Assembly (NCBI GenBank): GCA_022705045.1
Contig: JAKJFE010000006.1
Coordinates: 1-44,574 of the forward strand
DNA length: 44,574 nt
DNA from: Pseudomonadota bacterium
GTDB lineage: Bacteria > Pseudomonadota > Gammaproteobacteria > Xanthomonadales > Ahniellaceae
Direction of reading: 5' to 3'
The notes under the pieces are model-generated. The model did no database searches. It was not told where the DNA came from and saw nothing but the letters and a program-made list of their open reading frames with translations. A program made the translations under genes and the position numbers. Shown here piece by piece: positions 15,880-24,225 of this stretch (position 1 is the stretch's first letter; each line of letters starts with the position of its first letter).

Positions 15880-16626
15880 ATGTCGCAGCGCATCGCCATT
15901 GTCACGGGCGGTATCGGTGGTCTCGGCTCGGCGATCTGCCGCAAGCTCGCCGAATCGGGCCGTACCGTCATCGCCGCCGACCTCGGCGTGCGTGAAGACC
16001 GCATCGCCGAGTTCAAGTCGGAAATGGCCGATCTCGGCGAACGCGTCCAGTTCGAGGCGCTGAACGTTGCCGACGAGCAGTCCTGCAACGACCTGGTCGC
16101 ACGCGTGAACGCGAAACATGGCCGTGTCGACGTGCTGGTGAATGCCGCCGGCATTACCCGCGACACCACGCTGCGCAAGATGACGACGGCGCAATGGCAG
16201 GACCTGATGCGCGTGAACCTCGATGGCGTGTTCTACATGAGCCGCGCCGTGGTCGAAGGCATGTGCGACCGCGGCTTCGGCCGCATCGTCAACATCTCGT
16301 CGGTGAACGGCCAGACCGGCCAGTTCGGACAGACCAATTACTCGGCCTCTAAGGCCGGCCTGCACGGCTTCACGATGGCCCTCGCCCGCGAAGTCGCTCG
16401 CAAGGGCGTGACCGTGAATTCGGTGTCGCCGGGTTATTGCCGCACGGCGATGGTCATGTCGATCCCGGACAACATCCGCGAACAGATCGTCAGCCAGATT
16501 CCGGTCGGCCGCATCGGCGAGCCGTCCGACATCGCCCGCGCCGTCGACTTCCTCGCGGCCGACGACGCCGGCTTCCTGACCGGCGTCAACCTGCCGGTCA
16601 ACGGCGGCCTGTTCATCAGCTTCTGA
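15880..16626 (+). CDS. phaB: Acetoacetyl-CoA reductase PhaB (second copy)
   Basis: 248 aa SDR paralogous to the phaB upstream, with TGGIGGLG, VNAAGITRDTTLRKM, the ISSVNGQTGQFGQTNY run and the YSASK catalytic motif. The proteins share the diagnostic NGQ-GQ-GQ-NY stretch but differ widely elsewhere (for example VVIAADLGVREDRI-type against TNYRDEARAR), so this is an old duplication or separate acquisition rather than a recent copy. It may prefer a different chain length or cofactor. A hairpin overlaps the convergent gene's stop just downstream. Confidence 0.9.
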   Translation: MSQRIAIVTGGIGGLGSAICRKLAESGRTVIAADLGVREDRIAEFKSEMADLGERVQFEALNVADEQSCNDLVARVNAKHGRVDVLVNAAGITRDTTLRKMTTAQWQDLMRVNLDGVFYMSRAVVEGMCDRGFGRIVNISSVNGQTGQFGQTNYSASKAGLHGFTMALAREVARKGVTVNSVSPGYCRTAMVMSIPDNIREQIVSQIPVGRIGEPSDIARAVDFLAADDAGFLTGVNLPVNGGLFISF

Positions 16627-16637
16627 CGGGAAGCACG

Positions 16638-16661
16638 GTCGCGCGACCTCAGTCGCGCGAC
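16638..16661. terminator. Hairpin between phaB2 and sulfotransferase containing a stop codon in its loop
   Basis: GTCGCGCGAC occurs twice, separated by CTCA. Each unit is itself palindromic, so the pair forms a 10-bp stem with a 4-base loop. The minus-strand stop codon (TCA at 16649-16651) falls in the loop, and the last codons of the sulfotransferase form one arm. It probably ends transcription of both convergent genes, though T-tracts are lacking. Confidence 0.55.
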
Positions 16662-18268
16662 ATCAATCCGGCCTCGATCAGCTTCTCGCGCATCGGCGCA
16701 ACGTGCTGCGCATAACGCTGCCATGCGCCGATACCGCGCGCATGGATGCGCTCCCGCACCAGCACCGCGCTGGCGGTGGCCACCGGCTTGTCGTTGGCTG
16801 TCGGGTCTTCGGCACCATCGACCCAGTCGAGTCCGCAGAATCGGTACAAGGCCTTGGTGACCAGCGCCGGCACACTGACCAGCTGTTCGTAACGCAGCGG
16901 GAAGATGCGCTTGGGCAGTGCCGATTCGCATCGACGCATCCAGTTCGCGTAGCGCACGCAATGCGCGGCAATGGCTTCCTGATCGTAGGCATACGGGTAG
17001 ATGCTGCCGAACAGGTCGGTCCAGATCGCGAAGCAGGTATCGAGCGGATCGCGGACCACGTGCACGATACGCGCCTCCGGCAACGCCGCGGCGATGGCGT
17101 GCACGTAGAAGCTGTTGCCGGGCAGCTTGTCGGTGACATAGCCGCCTGCGCCGAAGCGTTCGAGCAGACGTTCGCGGTAGGCAGCACCAACGCGCGACCA
17201 GTCCACCTCGCCGAGTCGCGTGGCGATCTCCTGGTCCATGAAGGAACCGGTCTCGATACCGAGTTCACGTTTGATGCAGACGTTGAAATCCTGCAACTCG
17301 CCGCCGAGACGCACTTCCGGATGATTGCCGAGCAGGCGCTCGACCAGGGTCGTGCCGGAGCGCGGCATGCCGAGCACGAAGATCGGCACCGGCGCGTCCC
17401 CGATCGCCTCGGATGCGACGTCTTGCGGAATTGCGCTGAACAAGGATTCGGCCTGACGTTCGAGGGTCGAGAACAGCTCGCTTTCCCAGGACGAATCGAA
17501 ACGGATACGCCGGCGCATCAGATCATTCGCGCGCGCCCATGCCTCGGCCGCATCGGCGACGCGACCGTCGCGGTCGGCCAACTTGGCGGCGGCGAAATCG
17601 AGTTGGACCAGAGGTTCGGAGTCGGGACCCAGCAGGGTACGCGCGGCCGCGATGCGTTCAGCATCCAACGATTCATTTTCGCCAGCCAGTTCGACCACCG
17701 ACCAGTGCGCCAGCGCGAACCCAGGCGCAATCGCTATCGCGCGTTCGAAACTTGCACGAGCGTCGTCGCGACGACCCAGCGCCCTGAACGCCGTGCCCTG
17801 ATTGAAATGGAAGATCGGGTTGGTCGCGTCTGCCGCGATCGCACGAGCGAACAGCGGCAAGGCCGCTTCGGCGTCGCCGAACTGGGTGAGAGTCGCCCCG
17901 ATGCGGTCGTGCAGCGCCGGCTCGTCCATCGGCAGATCGGCGGCCCGACGCGCGGCCTGCAGCGCCCTGAAGGCGTCGCCGCGCAGCATGTGGCAACGCG
18001 CCAGATGGGCATGGATCTCGCCGCGCTCCGGCTCGACCTCGGCTGCACGCTCGGCGCTGGCGATGGCTGCCGGCAGGCGCGATTCGGCCGCCTCGGCCAA
18101 TGATCGATAGAACCAGCCGAGCCCGAGGCGCGGGAACTGCTGCGTCAGGTTTTCCGCGACCGCACTCGCGGCCATCGGATTTCCGGCATCCAGATACGTG
18201 CGGGCACGGCGCAATTCGCGCTGGATGCGCATGACATTGGGAGGCGTGGGAGGGAGCGTCTGGGTCAT
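16649..18268 (-). CDS. TPR-domain sulfotransferase
   Basis: 539 aa. Residues ~10-250 are tetratricopeptide-like helical repeats (for example NPIFHFNQGTAFRALGRRDDA). Residues ~290-539 are a sulfotransferase domain with the 5'-phosphosulfate loop VLGMPRSGTTLVERLL and the 3'-phosphate-binding region IVHVVRDPLDTCFAIW. It should use PAPS to sulfate an unknown acceptor. TPR-sulfotransferase fusions are frequent in Xanthomonadales and other proteobacteria with largely unknown substrates. Met at 18268 (MTQTLPPTPPN) was chosen; MRIQRELRR at 18232 is an alternative. The gene interrupts the pha cluster and has no evident metabolic tie to it. Confidence 0.88.
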   Translation of the reverse strand: MTQTLPPTPPNVMRIQRELRRARTYLDAGNPMAASAVAENLTQQFPRLGLGWFYRSLAEAAESRLPAAIASAERAAEVEPERGEIHAHLARCHMLRGDAFRALQAARRAADLPMDEPALHDRIGATLTQFGDAEAALPLFARAIAADATNPIFHFNQGTAFRALGRRDDARASFERAIAIAPGFALAHWSVVELAGENESLDAERIAAARTLLGPDSEPLVQLDFAAAKLADRDGRVADAAEAWARANDLMRRRIRFDSSWESELFSTLERQAESLFSAIPQDVASEAIGDAPVPIFVLGMPRSGTTLVERLLGNHPEVRLGGELQDFNVCIKRELGIETGSFMDQEIATRLGEVDWSRVGAAYRERLLERFGAGGYVTDKLPGNSFYVHAIAAALPEARIVHVVRDPLDTCFAIWTDLFGSIYPYAYDQEAIAAHCVRYANWMRRCESALPKRIFPLRYEQLVSVPALVTKALYRFCGLDWVDGAEDPTANDKPVATASAVLVRERIHARGIGAWQRYAQHVAPMREKLIEAGLMSRD

Positions 18269-18327
18269 GGGGCAGCGAACTCGTGCAACGGATCGCGGAG
18301 CATACACCAAGGACACGCCAGTAATTT

Positions 18328-18351
18328 TTGAACAATTCCATTCTTGAACAA
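18328..18351. repeat. Direct repeat TTGAACAA x2 upstream of the sulfotransferase
   Basis: TTGAACAA at 18328-18335 and again at 18344-18351, 16 bases apart. The surroundings are locally AT-rich, about 60-80 bases upstream of the minus-strand sulfotransferase start. It could be a tandem regulator site or part of the promoter; no known motif is assigned. Confidence 0.35.
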
Positions 18352-18415
18352 CAAGATAGATCGATTGTCCCGATCCATTTTCGAGGAACAGTGCCATCGG
18401 TCAGACTGGTCCGTT

Positions 18416-18440
18416 GAAACTGCATTCTGCATGCAGTTTC
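18416..18440. promoter_or_regulatory. Perfect 10-bp inverted repeat upstream of a GntR remnant
   Basis: gaaactgcat / atgcagtttc with a 5-base spacer (tctgc). It lies immediately before the readable GntR fragment. A symmetric element in front of a GntR-family gene is the usual form of an autoregulatory operator, so it may be the surviving operator of the decayed gene. There is no T-tract to suggest a terminator. Confidence 0.45.
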
Positions 18441-18441
18441 G

Positions 18442-18684
18442 ATTCCCATCGACCGAACCCACCTGCGCAGCAACACTCTGGACGAAGTGACCGCCAGCTG
18501 GACGGATGGCTGAGTCATTCCCGGCCGGATCAACGAATCCGCGCTGGCCGAAGAGCTCGGCATCAGCCGCACGCCATTGCGCGAGGCGCTACTGGTCATG
18601 GAACAACGCGGGATGCTGGAGACGACGCTCGGGCGCGGATTCAACGTGCGCGCGCTGTGCCGGGAGAAGCCGCCGAAACGATGA
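18442..18684 (+). pseudogene. GntR-family transcriptional regulator remnant (N-terminal HTH only)
   Basis: In the frame starting at 18442 the translation is IPIDRTHLRSNTLDEVTASW, then TDG, a TGA stop at 18511, then VIPGRINESALAEELGISRT, PLREALLVMEQRGMLETTLG and RGFNVRALCREKPPKR, ending at a stop at 18682. ALAEELGISRTPLREAL is the unmistakable winged-helix of FadR/FCD-type GntR regulators. The in-frame stop interrupts the wing-to-linker region and the whole effector domain is missing. It is a decayed gene, not a functional short protein, although an internal start downstream of the stop cannot be excluded. Confidence 0.8.
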
Positions 18685-18834
18685 GGCCGATGTGATGGCT
18701 TCTCCTGCCCCTGCTCCTTGCCGCCAGCGGTGCATCGGCCGAGCTGTCGGCCAAATGCCTGCAGCGGTATCGCTCCGGCCCTCACGCGCCCCCACTTAGC
18801 TTGTTACTGGCGGGATGCCCTCAGTCGGCCCGCC
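18685..18834. other. Non-coding remnant region between GntR fragment and S9 peptidase
   Basis: No intact gene. One plus-strand reading from 18696 (WLLLPLLLAASGASAELSAK) resembles a signal peptide and early mature region but has a stop directly before it and no start codon, suggesting a second decayed reading frame. The whole 18269-18834 stretch (566 bases) is otherwise without genes. Confidence 0.4.
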
Positions 18835-21291
18835 TCAATTCGCCGACGAATTCGACGACGCGAGCGATTTTTCAAGGAACGCAGCGATCACCGGATACTG
18901 GGTGATCGCCGACGCCGCATTGACCAGGCCATGCACGCCGTCGTTGACGGCGATGAACGATGCGGGGCGTCCTCGCAAGCGAAGCATCTCCTGAAGCCGG
19001 CGCGCGTGCTCGAAGGGAACACGGCGATCACCGCGATCGTGCACGATCAGCAACGGATTTTGTATGCGCTCGAACTGATATACCGGAGAAACGCGCTTCA
19101 AATGTTCGTACTCCGTCTTGGGATCGCCGAAGATTTCCTCCATCTTCTTGAGTACTTTCGGACGCACAGCAGCGTCACTGCCCGAGAACTGCAACGTCAG
19201 GTCGAACGCGCCGGCGATCGCCACCGATGCCTTGTAGCGCTGCGGCTTGAGGATGCCGAGCATCACGGCCGAATAGCCGCCATAACTCGTGCCGAGCCCG
19301 GCGATTCGGTTCGAGTCGATGCCGCCCCGCTTCAACGCCTCGTCCACTGCCGCGTCGATATCCCGCTCGATCGCCTCGCCGAGTTGGCGATGTCCGAGTT
19401 CCCGCACTGTCTTGCCACGAGCGCCCGAGCCGCGATAGTTCACTTGCAGCACTGCATAGCCAAGCTGCGCGAAGAACTGGACTTCCGGATCGAAATAAGC
19501 GGAATCGAACACGCCCATCGGTCCGCCATGCGGAACCACCAGCAGCGGTTTCAAGTCGGTGCCGCCGGCAGACCGGGTCAACAAGGCCTCGATCTCGAAG
19601 CCGTCTGGGGAAGAAACCGAGAAGTGTTCGCTGTCTGCGAGCTTGCGTCCGGCAAGTTGCGGCATCCGGTGTGCGTACAAGGTCAACTTGCGCGTGTTGC
19701 CGTCGTAGACGTAATACGTCCCGGGATCGGATGCGCCATAGGCGAGCACGATGCGCTTGCCATTGCGGGCGGCGCCGTAGCTCAGCACGCTGCGACCTGG
19801 AAGTGCATTGGCGATCGAGCGAGCGAGTTCCAGTTCCGGCGCAGTCAGCATTTCCTGCTCGACGCGGCCCTTGGCCAGATAGGAGATCCAGGCAAGTTCG
19901 CCCTTGCGCGAGAACCCGACGCCGAACAGATCCCGTCCTGGCCGAGTCACGACCGTCGACTTGATGGCGCCCGTCGCGGGATCGATCTCGACCAGATCGC
20001 TCTGCTCGCGATCGAAATCTGTCAATGCGAGGATGCGACCTTGCGCATCGACGCCTTGAATCGAGAGGAATTCATTCTCCCGAATGGGAATAGAGAATTC
20101 GACAACCTTGCCGCCATCGAGCGGATAGAAGCGATAGTTCGCGGTTTCATTGTCCGAATCGCGGACAAGCATCAACCTGGGAACACCCAGCGAGTCGATC
20201 CACCAGAACGCATCGTCCTTGACCTTGCGATTCAACTCCTCGGCATCGTCGAGCGCGTCCTCGTCTGTCGCGCGACTCAAGTCCAGCCGGTAGAGTCTCA
20301 AACCATCATTCGTCGTTTCGACGATGACCTCGCGTTCGCTCCCCGGAACCACGTCGACGATTCGCCCGCCGAACTTGAACTCGACCGGATTCATCTGATC
20401 CGGATTCTCGAGCGACAATCCCACCGAGCGCACGGTGCCGTCGTTCGCGCGCAGGTTCAACACGACATCCGACTTCCCCACATACACGATTCCCGCCAGC
20501 GACTCCGGACCGAGATAGAGCGAACGGCGCAGCGAGGTCTCGAGATCGACCATCTTCAATGACATCGTGCCTTTGACCGTGCGTGCTTCGAATACGAAGC
20601 GCCCGCTGGGATCGAGCTCGATGTATTCGTTCTCGGAAGCACGAAACAAACGCTCGGACCAATCACGCGCGTCGATCGATGGTTCCGGCAGCTGCGGTTC
20701 CGGAACCTGCGTCTGCGCGGCCTGCTTGCGACGCTGATTCCTGAACTCGACAAATTCGTCGGGATACACGCCGACATATTTCCAGGCAAAACGATCGGTC
20801 AAACCCGGGAATTCCCGATCGACCAGTTCGGCGGCTGCCAATCCCGAATTCTGGATGCTGATCGCGCGGAGCCATGACTGGCCTCGCGCCACCAGGTCAC
20901 CGACGTAGTTCACGCGACCCGGTTCGACCTTGAACCGACTGTTCGGCTGGTCGCGTAGCTTGAAGGACATGGTCCAGTAGCCGGAGTAGCGGACGACGAG
21001 CCGATTGAACACATACTCGCCCTGTTTGAGCTTCATCAATCGCAGATGACGGCCACCGGTATTGCTCGGCATCTTCGGCGTGCTGAAGGCAGAACCGATG
21101 CGGTCGAGCGTGATCGCCTGTACCTCGCCGTCGGAATCGACCACGAACGCGACCAGCCCTTCGTCCGCATCCAGCTCGACCTTCTCGCCCGGCTTGATCC
21201 AGTCCGATGCAAATGCGACGGAAGTCGGGTCGAGGAAAGCCGTGAACAGCAACAAGAAGAGCGAGACCCGGAACACGACACGACGATTCAT
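18835..21291 (-). CDS. Secreted S9-family serine peptidase (alpha/beta hydrolase)
   Basis: 818 aa. An N-terminal signal peptide (MNRRVVFRVSLFLLLFTAFL...VAFAS) is followed by a beta-rich region of ~550 residues including propeller-like blades and a C-terminal prolyl-oligopeptidase-type hydrolase domain. The catalytic Ser is in GLGTSYGGYS (about residue 665), Asp in HDRGDRRVP, His in NDGVHGLV. The oxyanion region VPHGGPMGVFD is typical of S9C/acylaminoacyl-peptidase relatives. The first ~200 residues do not match an S9 propeller that I recognise and may be an extra exported domain. It sits between the GntR remnant and phaC, unrelated to PHA chemistry. The peptide substrate is unknown. Confidence 0.85.
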   Translation of the reverse strand: MNRRVVFRVSLFLLLFTAFLDPTSVAFASDWIKPGEKVELDADEGLVAFVVDSDGEVQAITLDRIGSAFSTPKMPSNTGGRHLRLMKLKQGEYVFNRLVVRYSGYWTMSFKLRDQPNSRFKVEPGRVNYVGDLVARGQSWLRAISIQNSGLAAAELVDREFPGLTDRFAWKYVGVYPDEFVEFRNQRRKQAAQTQVPEPQLPEPSIDARDWSERLFRASENEYIELDPSGRFVFEARTVKGTMSLKMVDLETSLRRSLYLGPESLAGIVYVGKSDVVLNLRANDGTVRSVGLSLENPDQMNPVEFKFGGRIVDVVPGSEREVIVETTNDGLRLYRLDLSRATDEDALDDAEELNRKVKDDAFWWIDSLGVPRLMLVRDSDNETANYRFYPLDGGKVVEFSIPIRENEFLSIQGVDAQGRILALTDFDREQSDLVEIDPATGAIKSTVVTRPGRDLFGVGFSRKGELAWISYLAKGRVEQEMLTAPELELARSIANALPGRSVLSYGAARNGKRIVLAYGASDPGTYYVYDGNTRKLTLYAHRMPQLAGRKLADSEHFSVSSPDGFEIEALLTRSAGGTDLKPLLVVPHGGPMGVFDSAYFDPEVQFFAQLGYAVLQVNYRGSGARGKTVRELGHRQLGEAIERDIDAAVDEALKRGGIDSNRIAGLGTSYGGYSAVMLGILKPQRYKASVAIAGAFDLTLQFSGSDAAVRPKVLKKMEEIFGDPKTEYEHLKRVSPVYQFERIQNPLLIVHDRGDRRVPFEHARRLQEMLRLRGRPASFIAVNDGVHGLVNAASAITQYPVIAAFLEKSLASSNSSAN

Positions 21292-21304
21292 ATTGCTGCC
21301 CCTG

Positions 21305-21333
21305 AAAAAGAAACGGGCCGGACGAACCGGCCC
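21305..21333 (-). terminator. Rho-independent terminator of the phaE-phaC operon
   Basis: A 7-bp GC stem (gggccgg / ccggccc, loop acgaa) is followed on the minus strand by GTTTCTTTTTC. It lies 27 bases past the phaC stop and just before the S9 peptidase start, so it separates the two minus-strand units. Confidence 0.8.
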
Positions 21334-21360
21334 AAAACAACTTGTTCTAGCGTGACGCGA

Positions 21361-22425
21361 TCAGCCGCGCTTTCGCAACCACTGGTCGATGGCGGGCGGC
21401 ACTTCGCGCTGGGCGCGACCGGACACATAGATGCCGATATGGCCGCCCTTGAACGACAGCTCGGTGTAGTCCTTCGTGCTCGTCGCGCCCTTGAGCGCAC
21501 GCGAGGCATTCGGCGGCACCAGGTGGTCCTGCTCGGCGTAGATGTTCAGGATCGGCAGCTTGATCGCTTTCAGATCAATGGCTTTATCGCCGATCTTCAG
21601 GCCGCCTTTGAGCAGCTTGTTGCCCTGGTAGAAATCCTTGATGAACTGACGGAAGGCTTCGCCAGCCTGATCGGGCGAGTCGAAGATCCACTTCTCCATG
21701 CGCAGGAAGTTTTCCATCTCGGCCGGATTGTCGAGGATGTCGGTCATGCCGACGTACTTCTGCTGCAGCAGGCGGAACGGCTTCAGGGTCAGGTAGCACC
21801 AGTTCATCAGGTCCGCCGGCACGTTGCCGAGGGTGTCGATGAACAGGTCCACGTCCATGTCCTGGGTCCAGTGGCTGAGCATGTTGTCCGGGGTCTGGAA
21901 GTCGACCGGCGTGACCATCGTGATCAGGTTCTGCAGGGTCTCCGGATACAGGCTGGCGTAGCACAGGCTGAAGGCGCCGCCCTGACAAATGCCGAGCAGG
22001 TTGATCTTGTCGACGCCCGTATGCTTCGACACGGCCTTGACCGAGCGGCGCAGGTAGCCGTTGATGTAATCGTCGAGCGTGACGTAACGATCGGACGGAT
22101 CAGGATAGCCCCAGTCGATCAGATACACGTCGTGGCCGGCGGCGAGCAGGCTCTTCACGATCGAACGGTCGTCCTGCAGGTCGACCATGTACGGACGATT
22201 CACCAGTGCGTAGGCGATCAGCAGCGGCGTCTTGTGCGTGACCTTGTGCGCGCTCTTGAAGCGGTAGACGACGAGCTTGTCTTCCTTGTAGATCGCTTCT
22301 TTCTCGCTGGCGCCGTAATGCACGTCCGGCACATTCTTCAGGACATTCATGCCCTTGGCGAGCTTTTCTCCAAGCTTGCTGAGCTCGGCGGCGACCTTGT
22401 TCGGTTCGAGTTGGATCGGACCCAT
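21361..22425 (-). CDS. phaC: Class III poly(R)-hydroxyalkanoate synthase subunit PhaC
   Basis: 354 aa, the short class III length. The lipase-like box is GICQGG with nucleophile Cys147 (Allochromatium PhaC uses Cys149), and the catalytic Asp is in YAEQDHLVP and His in KGGHIGIYVSG. It polymerises (R)-3-hydroxyacyl-CoA, chiefly 3-hydroxybutyryl-CoA, in complex with PhaE at the granule surface. It follows phaE by 18 bases in one operon. The terminator just downstream shows the operon ends here; no phaA thiolase, phasin or depolymerase is in the window. Confidence 0.96.
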   Translation of the reverse strand: MGPIQLEPNKVAAELSKLGEKLAKGMNVLKNVPDVHYGASEKEAIYKEDKLVVYRFKSAHKVTHKTPLLIAYALVNRPYMVDLQDDRSIVKSLLAAGHDVYLIDWGYPDPSDRYVTLDDYINGYLRRSVKAVSKHTGVDKINLLGICQGGAFSLCYASLYPETLQNLITMVTPVDFQTPDNMLSHWTQDMDVDLFIDTLGNVPADLMNWCYLTLKPFRLLQQKYVGMTDILDNPAEMENFLRMEKWIFDSPDQAGEAFRQFIKDFYQGNKLLKGGLKIGDKAIDLKAIKLPILNIYAEQDHLVPPNASRALKGATSTKDYTELSFKGGHIGIYVSGRAQREVPPAIDQWLRKRG

Positions 22426-22443
22426 GATGCTTCAGCTCCCTGA

Positions 22444-23439
22444 TCAGCGCGAACGGCGGGCAGCGGCCTTCTTCGCCGGTGCCTTGCTCGGAATGGACTT
22501 GGACTTGGCGACGGCCGGCTTCGCAGCCTTGGGCGCGGACGGAGCGGCTTCGAGCGCGTACAGGCGTTCCTGCAGTGCGCGCATCTCGCGACGCAGTTCC
22601 TGCATGCGCCGTGCGGTCGAATCGACCTCGGTGCGGGTCGGCATGCCGAACTGGCCGGTGAAGCGCTCGACTTCGGTCTGCACGAGCTTGCGCACGACCA
22701 TCTGCTTGTTGACGAGGTCGCCGTAGGCGGCGCGGAACTCGGGGCTCAGCGACACTTCGGCGTAACCGTCCTCGGCTGCATCGACCCAAAGGTCGTAGAC
22801 CTCGCGCAGGGTTTCCAGCTTGCGGCCCTGTTCCTCGCGCGCCGCGAGCAGCGACTCGAACTTGCCGAGCGCGCCCTTGCTCGCCTCGAGCATCAGGCGG
22901 TTGTAGGTGCCCATCGCATCCTGGTACTGCAGCCATGCGGCGGCCAGTTTCTGCTGGCGTTCCTGAGTCTCGCGGTTGTAGCCGAATGCCGGCAGGCCGA
23001 GCAGGCCCTGCACTTCGCCCTTGGCCCAGTCGGCCGGATTCGGCCAGCCGCTGAAGAACTGTTCGAAGCCGCGCGCACCGTCGCCGGTCATCGTCGCGAA
23101 CAGGTCATGGAGCGGGTTCTTCATCTCGCCCATCGGACCGAGCGCACCCTGGAACAGCTTCATCCAGCCGCTCGCGTCTTTCGGGAACTGCGCGCCATGC
23201 GCGAGCTGGCCGGAGAACTTCTCGACCCAGTCCAGATACTGCTTGGTGCCGCTGACGAAGCGTTCGGTCGCGGCATCGGTGCCGTCGCCGAGCTTGCCGC
23301 CGAACAGATCACCGAAAGCCTTGGTGCCATCGCGCCAATCACCCTGCACGAACTTGCCCGCGCCTTCCGAGACCGCATTCCACCACTGCTGGTGCAACGC
23401 TTCCCAGTCCTTGAACACACCCGAACCGGCTTTCGCCAT
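22444..23439 (-). CDS. phaE: Class III PHA synthase subunit PhaE
   Basis: 331 aa. Early segments such as WEALHQQWWNAVSEG, and the central AWLQYQDAMGTYNRLMLEA region and YGDLVNKQMVVRKLVQTEVE with FGMPTRTEVDSTARRMQELR are characteristic of PhaE. The latter is a C-terminal helical/coiled-coil part that binds PhaC. The last ~35 residues are an Ala/Lys/Pro-rich tail (KAAKPAVAKSKS...) reminiscent of the DksA extension in this window and of PhaF-like DNA-binding tails, so granule-nucleoid contact is conceivable. The start has GGGAGGACA upstream. First gene of the phaE-phaC operon. Confidence 0.94.
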   Translation of the reverse strand: MAKAGSGVFKDWEALHQQWWNAVSEGAGKFVQGDWRDGTKAFGDLFGGKLGDGTDAATERFVSGTKQYLDWVEKFSGQLAHGAQFPKDASGWMKLFQGALGPMGEMKNPLHDLFATMTGDGARGFEQFFSGWPNPADWAKGEVQGLLGLPAFGYNRETQERQQKLAAAWLQYQDAMGTYNRLMLEASKGALGKFESLLAAREEQGRKLETLREVYDLWVDAAEDGYAEVSLSPEFRAAYGDLVNKQMVVRKLVQTEVERFTGQFGMPTRTEVDSTARRMQELRREMRALQERLYALEAAPSAPKAAKPAVAKSKSIPSKAPAKKAAARRSR

Positions 23440-23480
23440 GACCTGTCCTCCCGAATGGAAACGCGATGCTAACCCTGCGT

Positions 23481-23497
23481 ATGCTGCAGCGCAACAT
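23481..23497 (-). promoter_or_regulatory. TGC-rich candidate PhaR site upstream of phaE
   Basis: ATGCTGCAGCGCAACAT is a TGC-rich near-palindrome 42 bases upstream of the phaE start, the same distance as the CTGC-N3-GCAG site before the second phaB. It resembles TGC-rich PhaR targets known from Paracoccus. Its last base coincides with the thpR stop codon. Confidence 0.4.
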
Positions 23498-24119
23498 CAG
23501 ACCGATCTGTCTGGCGCCAACCCCCACCGCCCCAGAATCCGGTAATCCGGGTTGCGGACGATGCTGTGCACCAGTACGAATTCGTGGACGGTCCAGACGA
23601 TCGGGTCGATGGGCTGTTCGGGGTAGCCATCGCGGCTGTAGATCCAGGTCACATGTGGCACGAAGGAATGGTCGAGTTCCTTGCCGAAGCCCTCGACCAG
23701 CAGCTCACGGCGCAAGGTCGACCACAAGGCCTTCAAATCGTCCCCGGCCGGACCGGTCAACACGCAAGGCGATGCCCCATGTCCGCGCCGGAAGATGCCG
23801 GCATGGTCCAGCCGGACTTCACAGGATCCGACCCGAACGCGTTCGGCGGCGCGACCGGCGCGCGCGACCCAATCCGGACGCAGCAGTCGTTGTCGCCGAG
23901 GAAGTTCAGCGTGGCGTGGTAGCGCGACTTCAGGATCGGTTTGCCCTGCATCCGATGTGCCGACTGCAGCCCTGCCGCGACCTCGGCAATACGTGCCGCG
24001 GCCGCCTCGTCCGGCATCAGTGCGAAAAACAGCCGGTGGATCTCGCGCGACATCGTCGCATCGCCAAACAGGCTGGCCTGGGCGGACGTGGTTGCGGTGC
24101 TGAATCGTCGTGCGGGCAT
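23497..24119 (-). pseudogene. thpR: RNA 2',3'-cyclic phosphodiesterase ThpR, frameshifted
   Basis: The two halves of a 2H phosphoesterase lie in different frames. The N-terminal half (from 24119) contains IHRLFFALMPDEAAA and RYHATLNFLGDND with the first HxT motif, then runs out of family similarity. The C-terminal half, in another frame, resumes at once with LLRPDWVARAG, VRLDHAGIFRR and SFVPHVTWIYSRDG with the second HxT motif, ending at 23497. The switch is at about 23893-23900 (minus strand gacaacgactgctgcg). The total span is 623 bases, one short of a whole number of codons, so a single-base loss explains it. Intact ThpR would be 207 aa. It may be a real pseudogene or a sequencing error. 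Confidence 0.85.
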
Positions 24120-24225
24120 GCGGAGCTCCGGAATGCGTTCCGCAGTGTAAGCCGTTCGCCGAAGCGGACGAACCGGCTACCTCGGTCCGCATCGGGCTGC
24201 TACAACAGGTGTTCCGGAGGAACCC

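Noticed and set aside
18718..20562. 614-aa plus-strand frame opposite the S9 peptidase
   Set aside because: The minus strand has a signal peptide and full catalytic triad; the plus frame has no recognisable domain.
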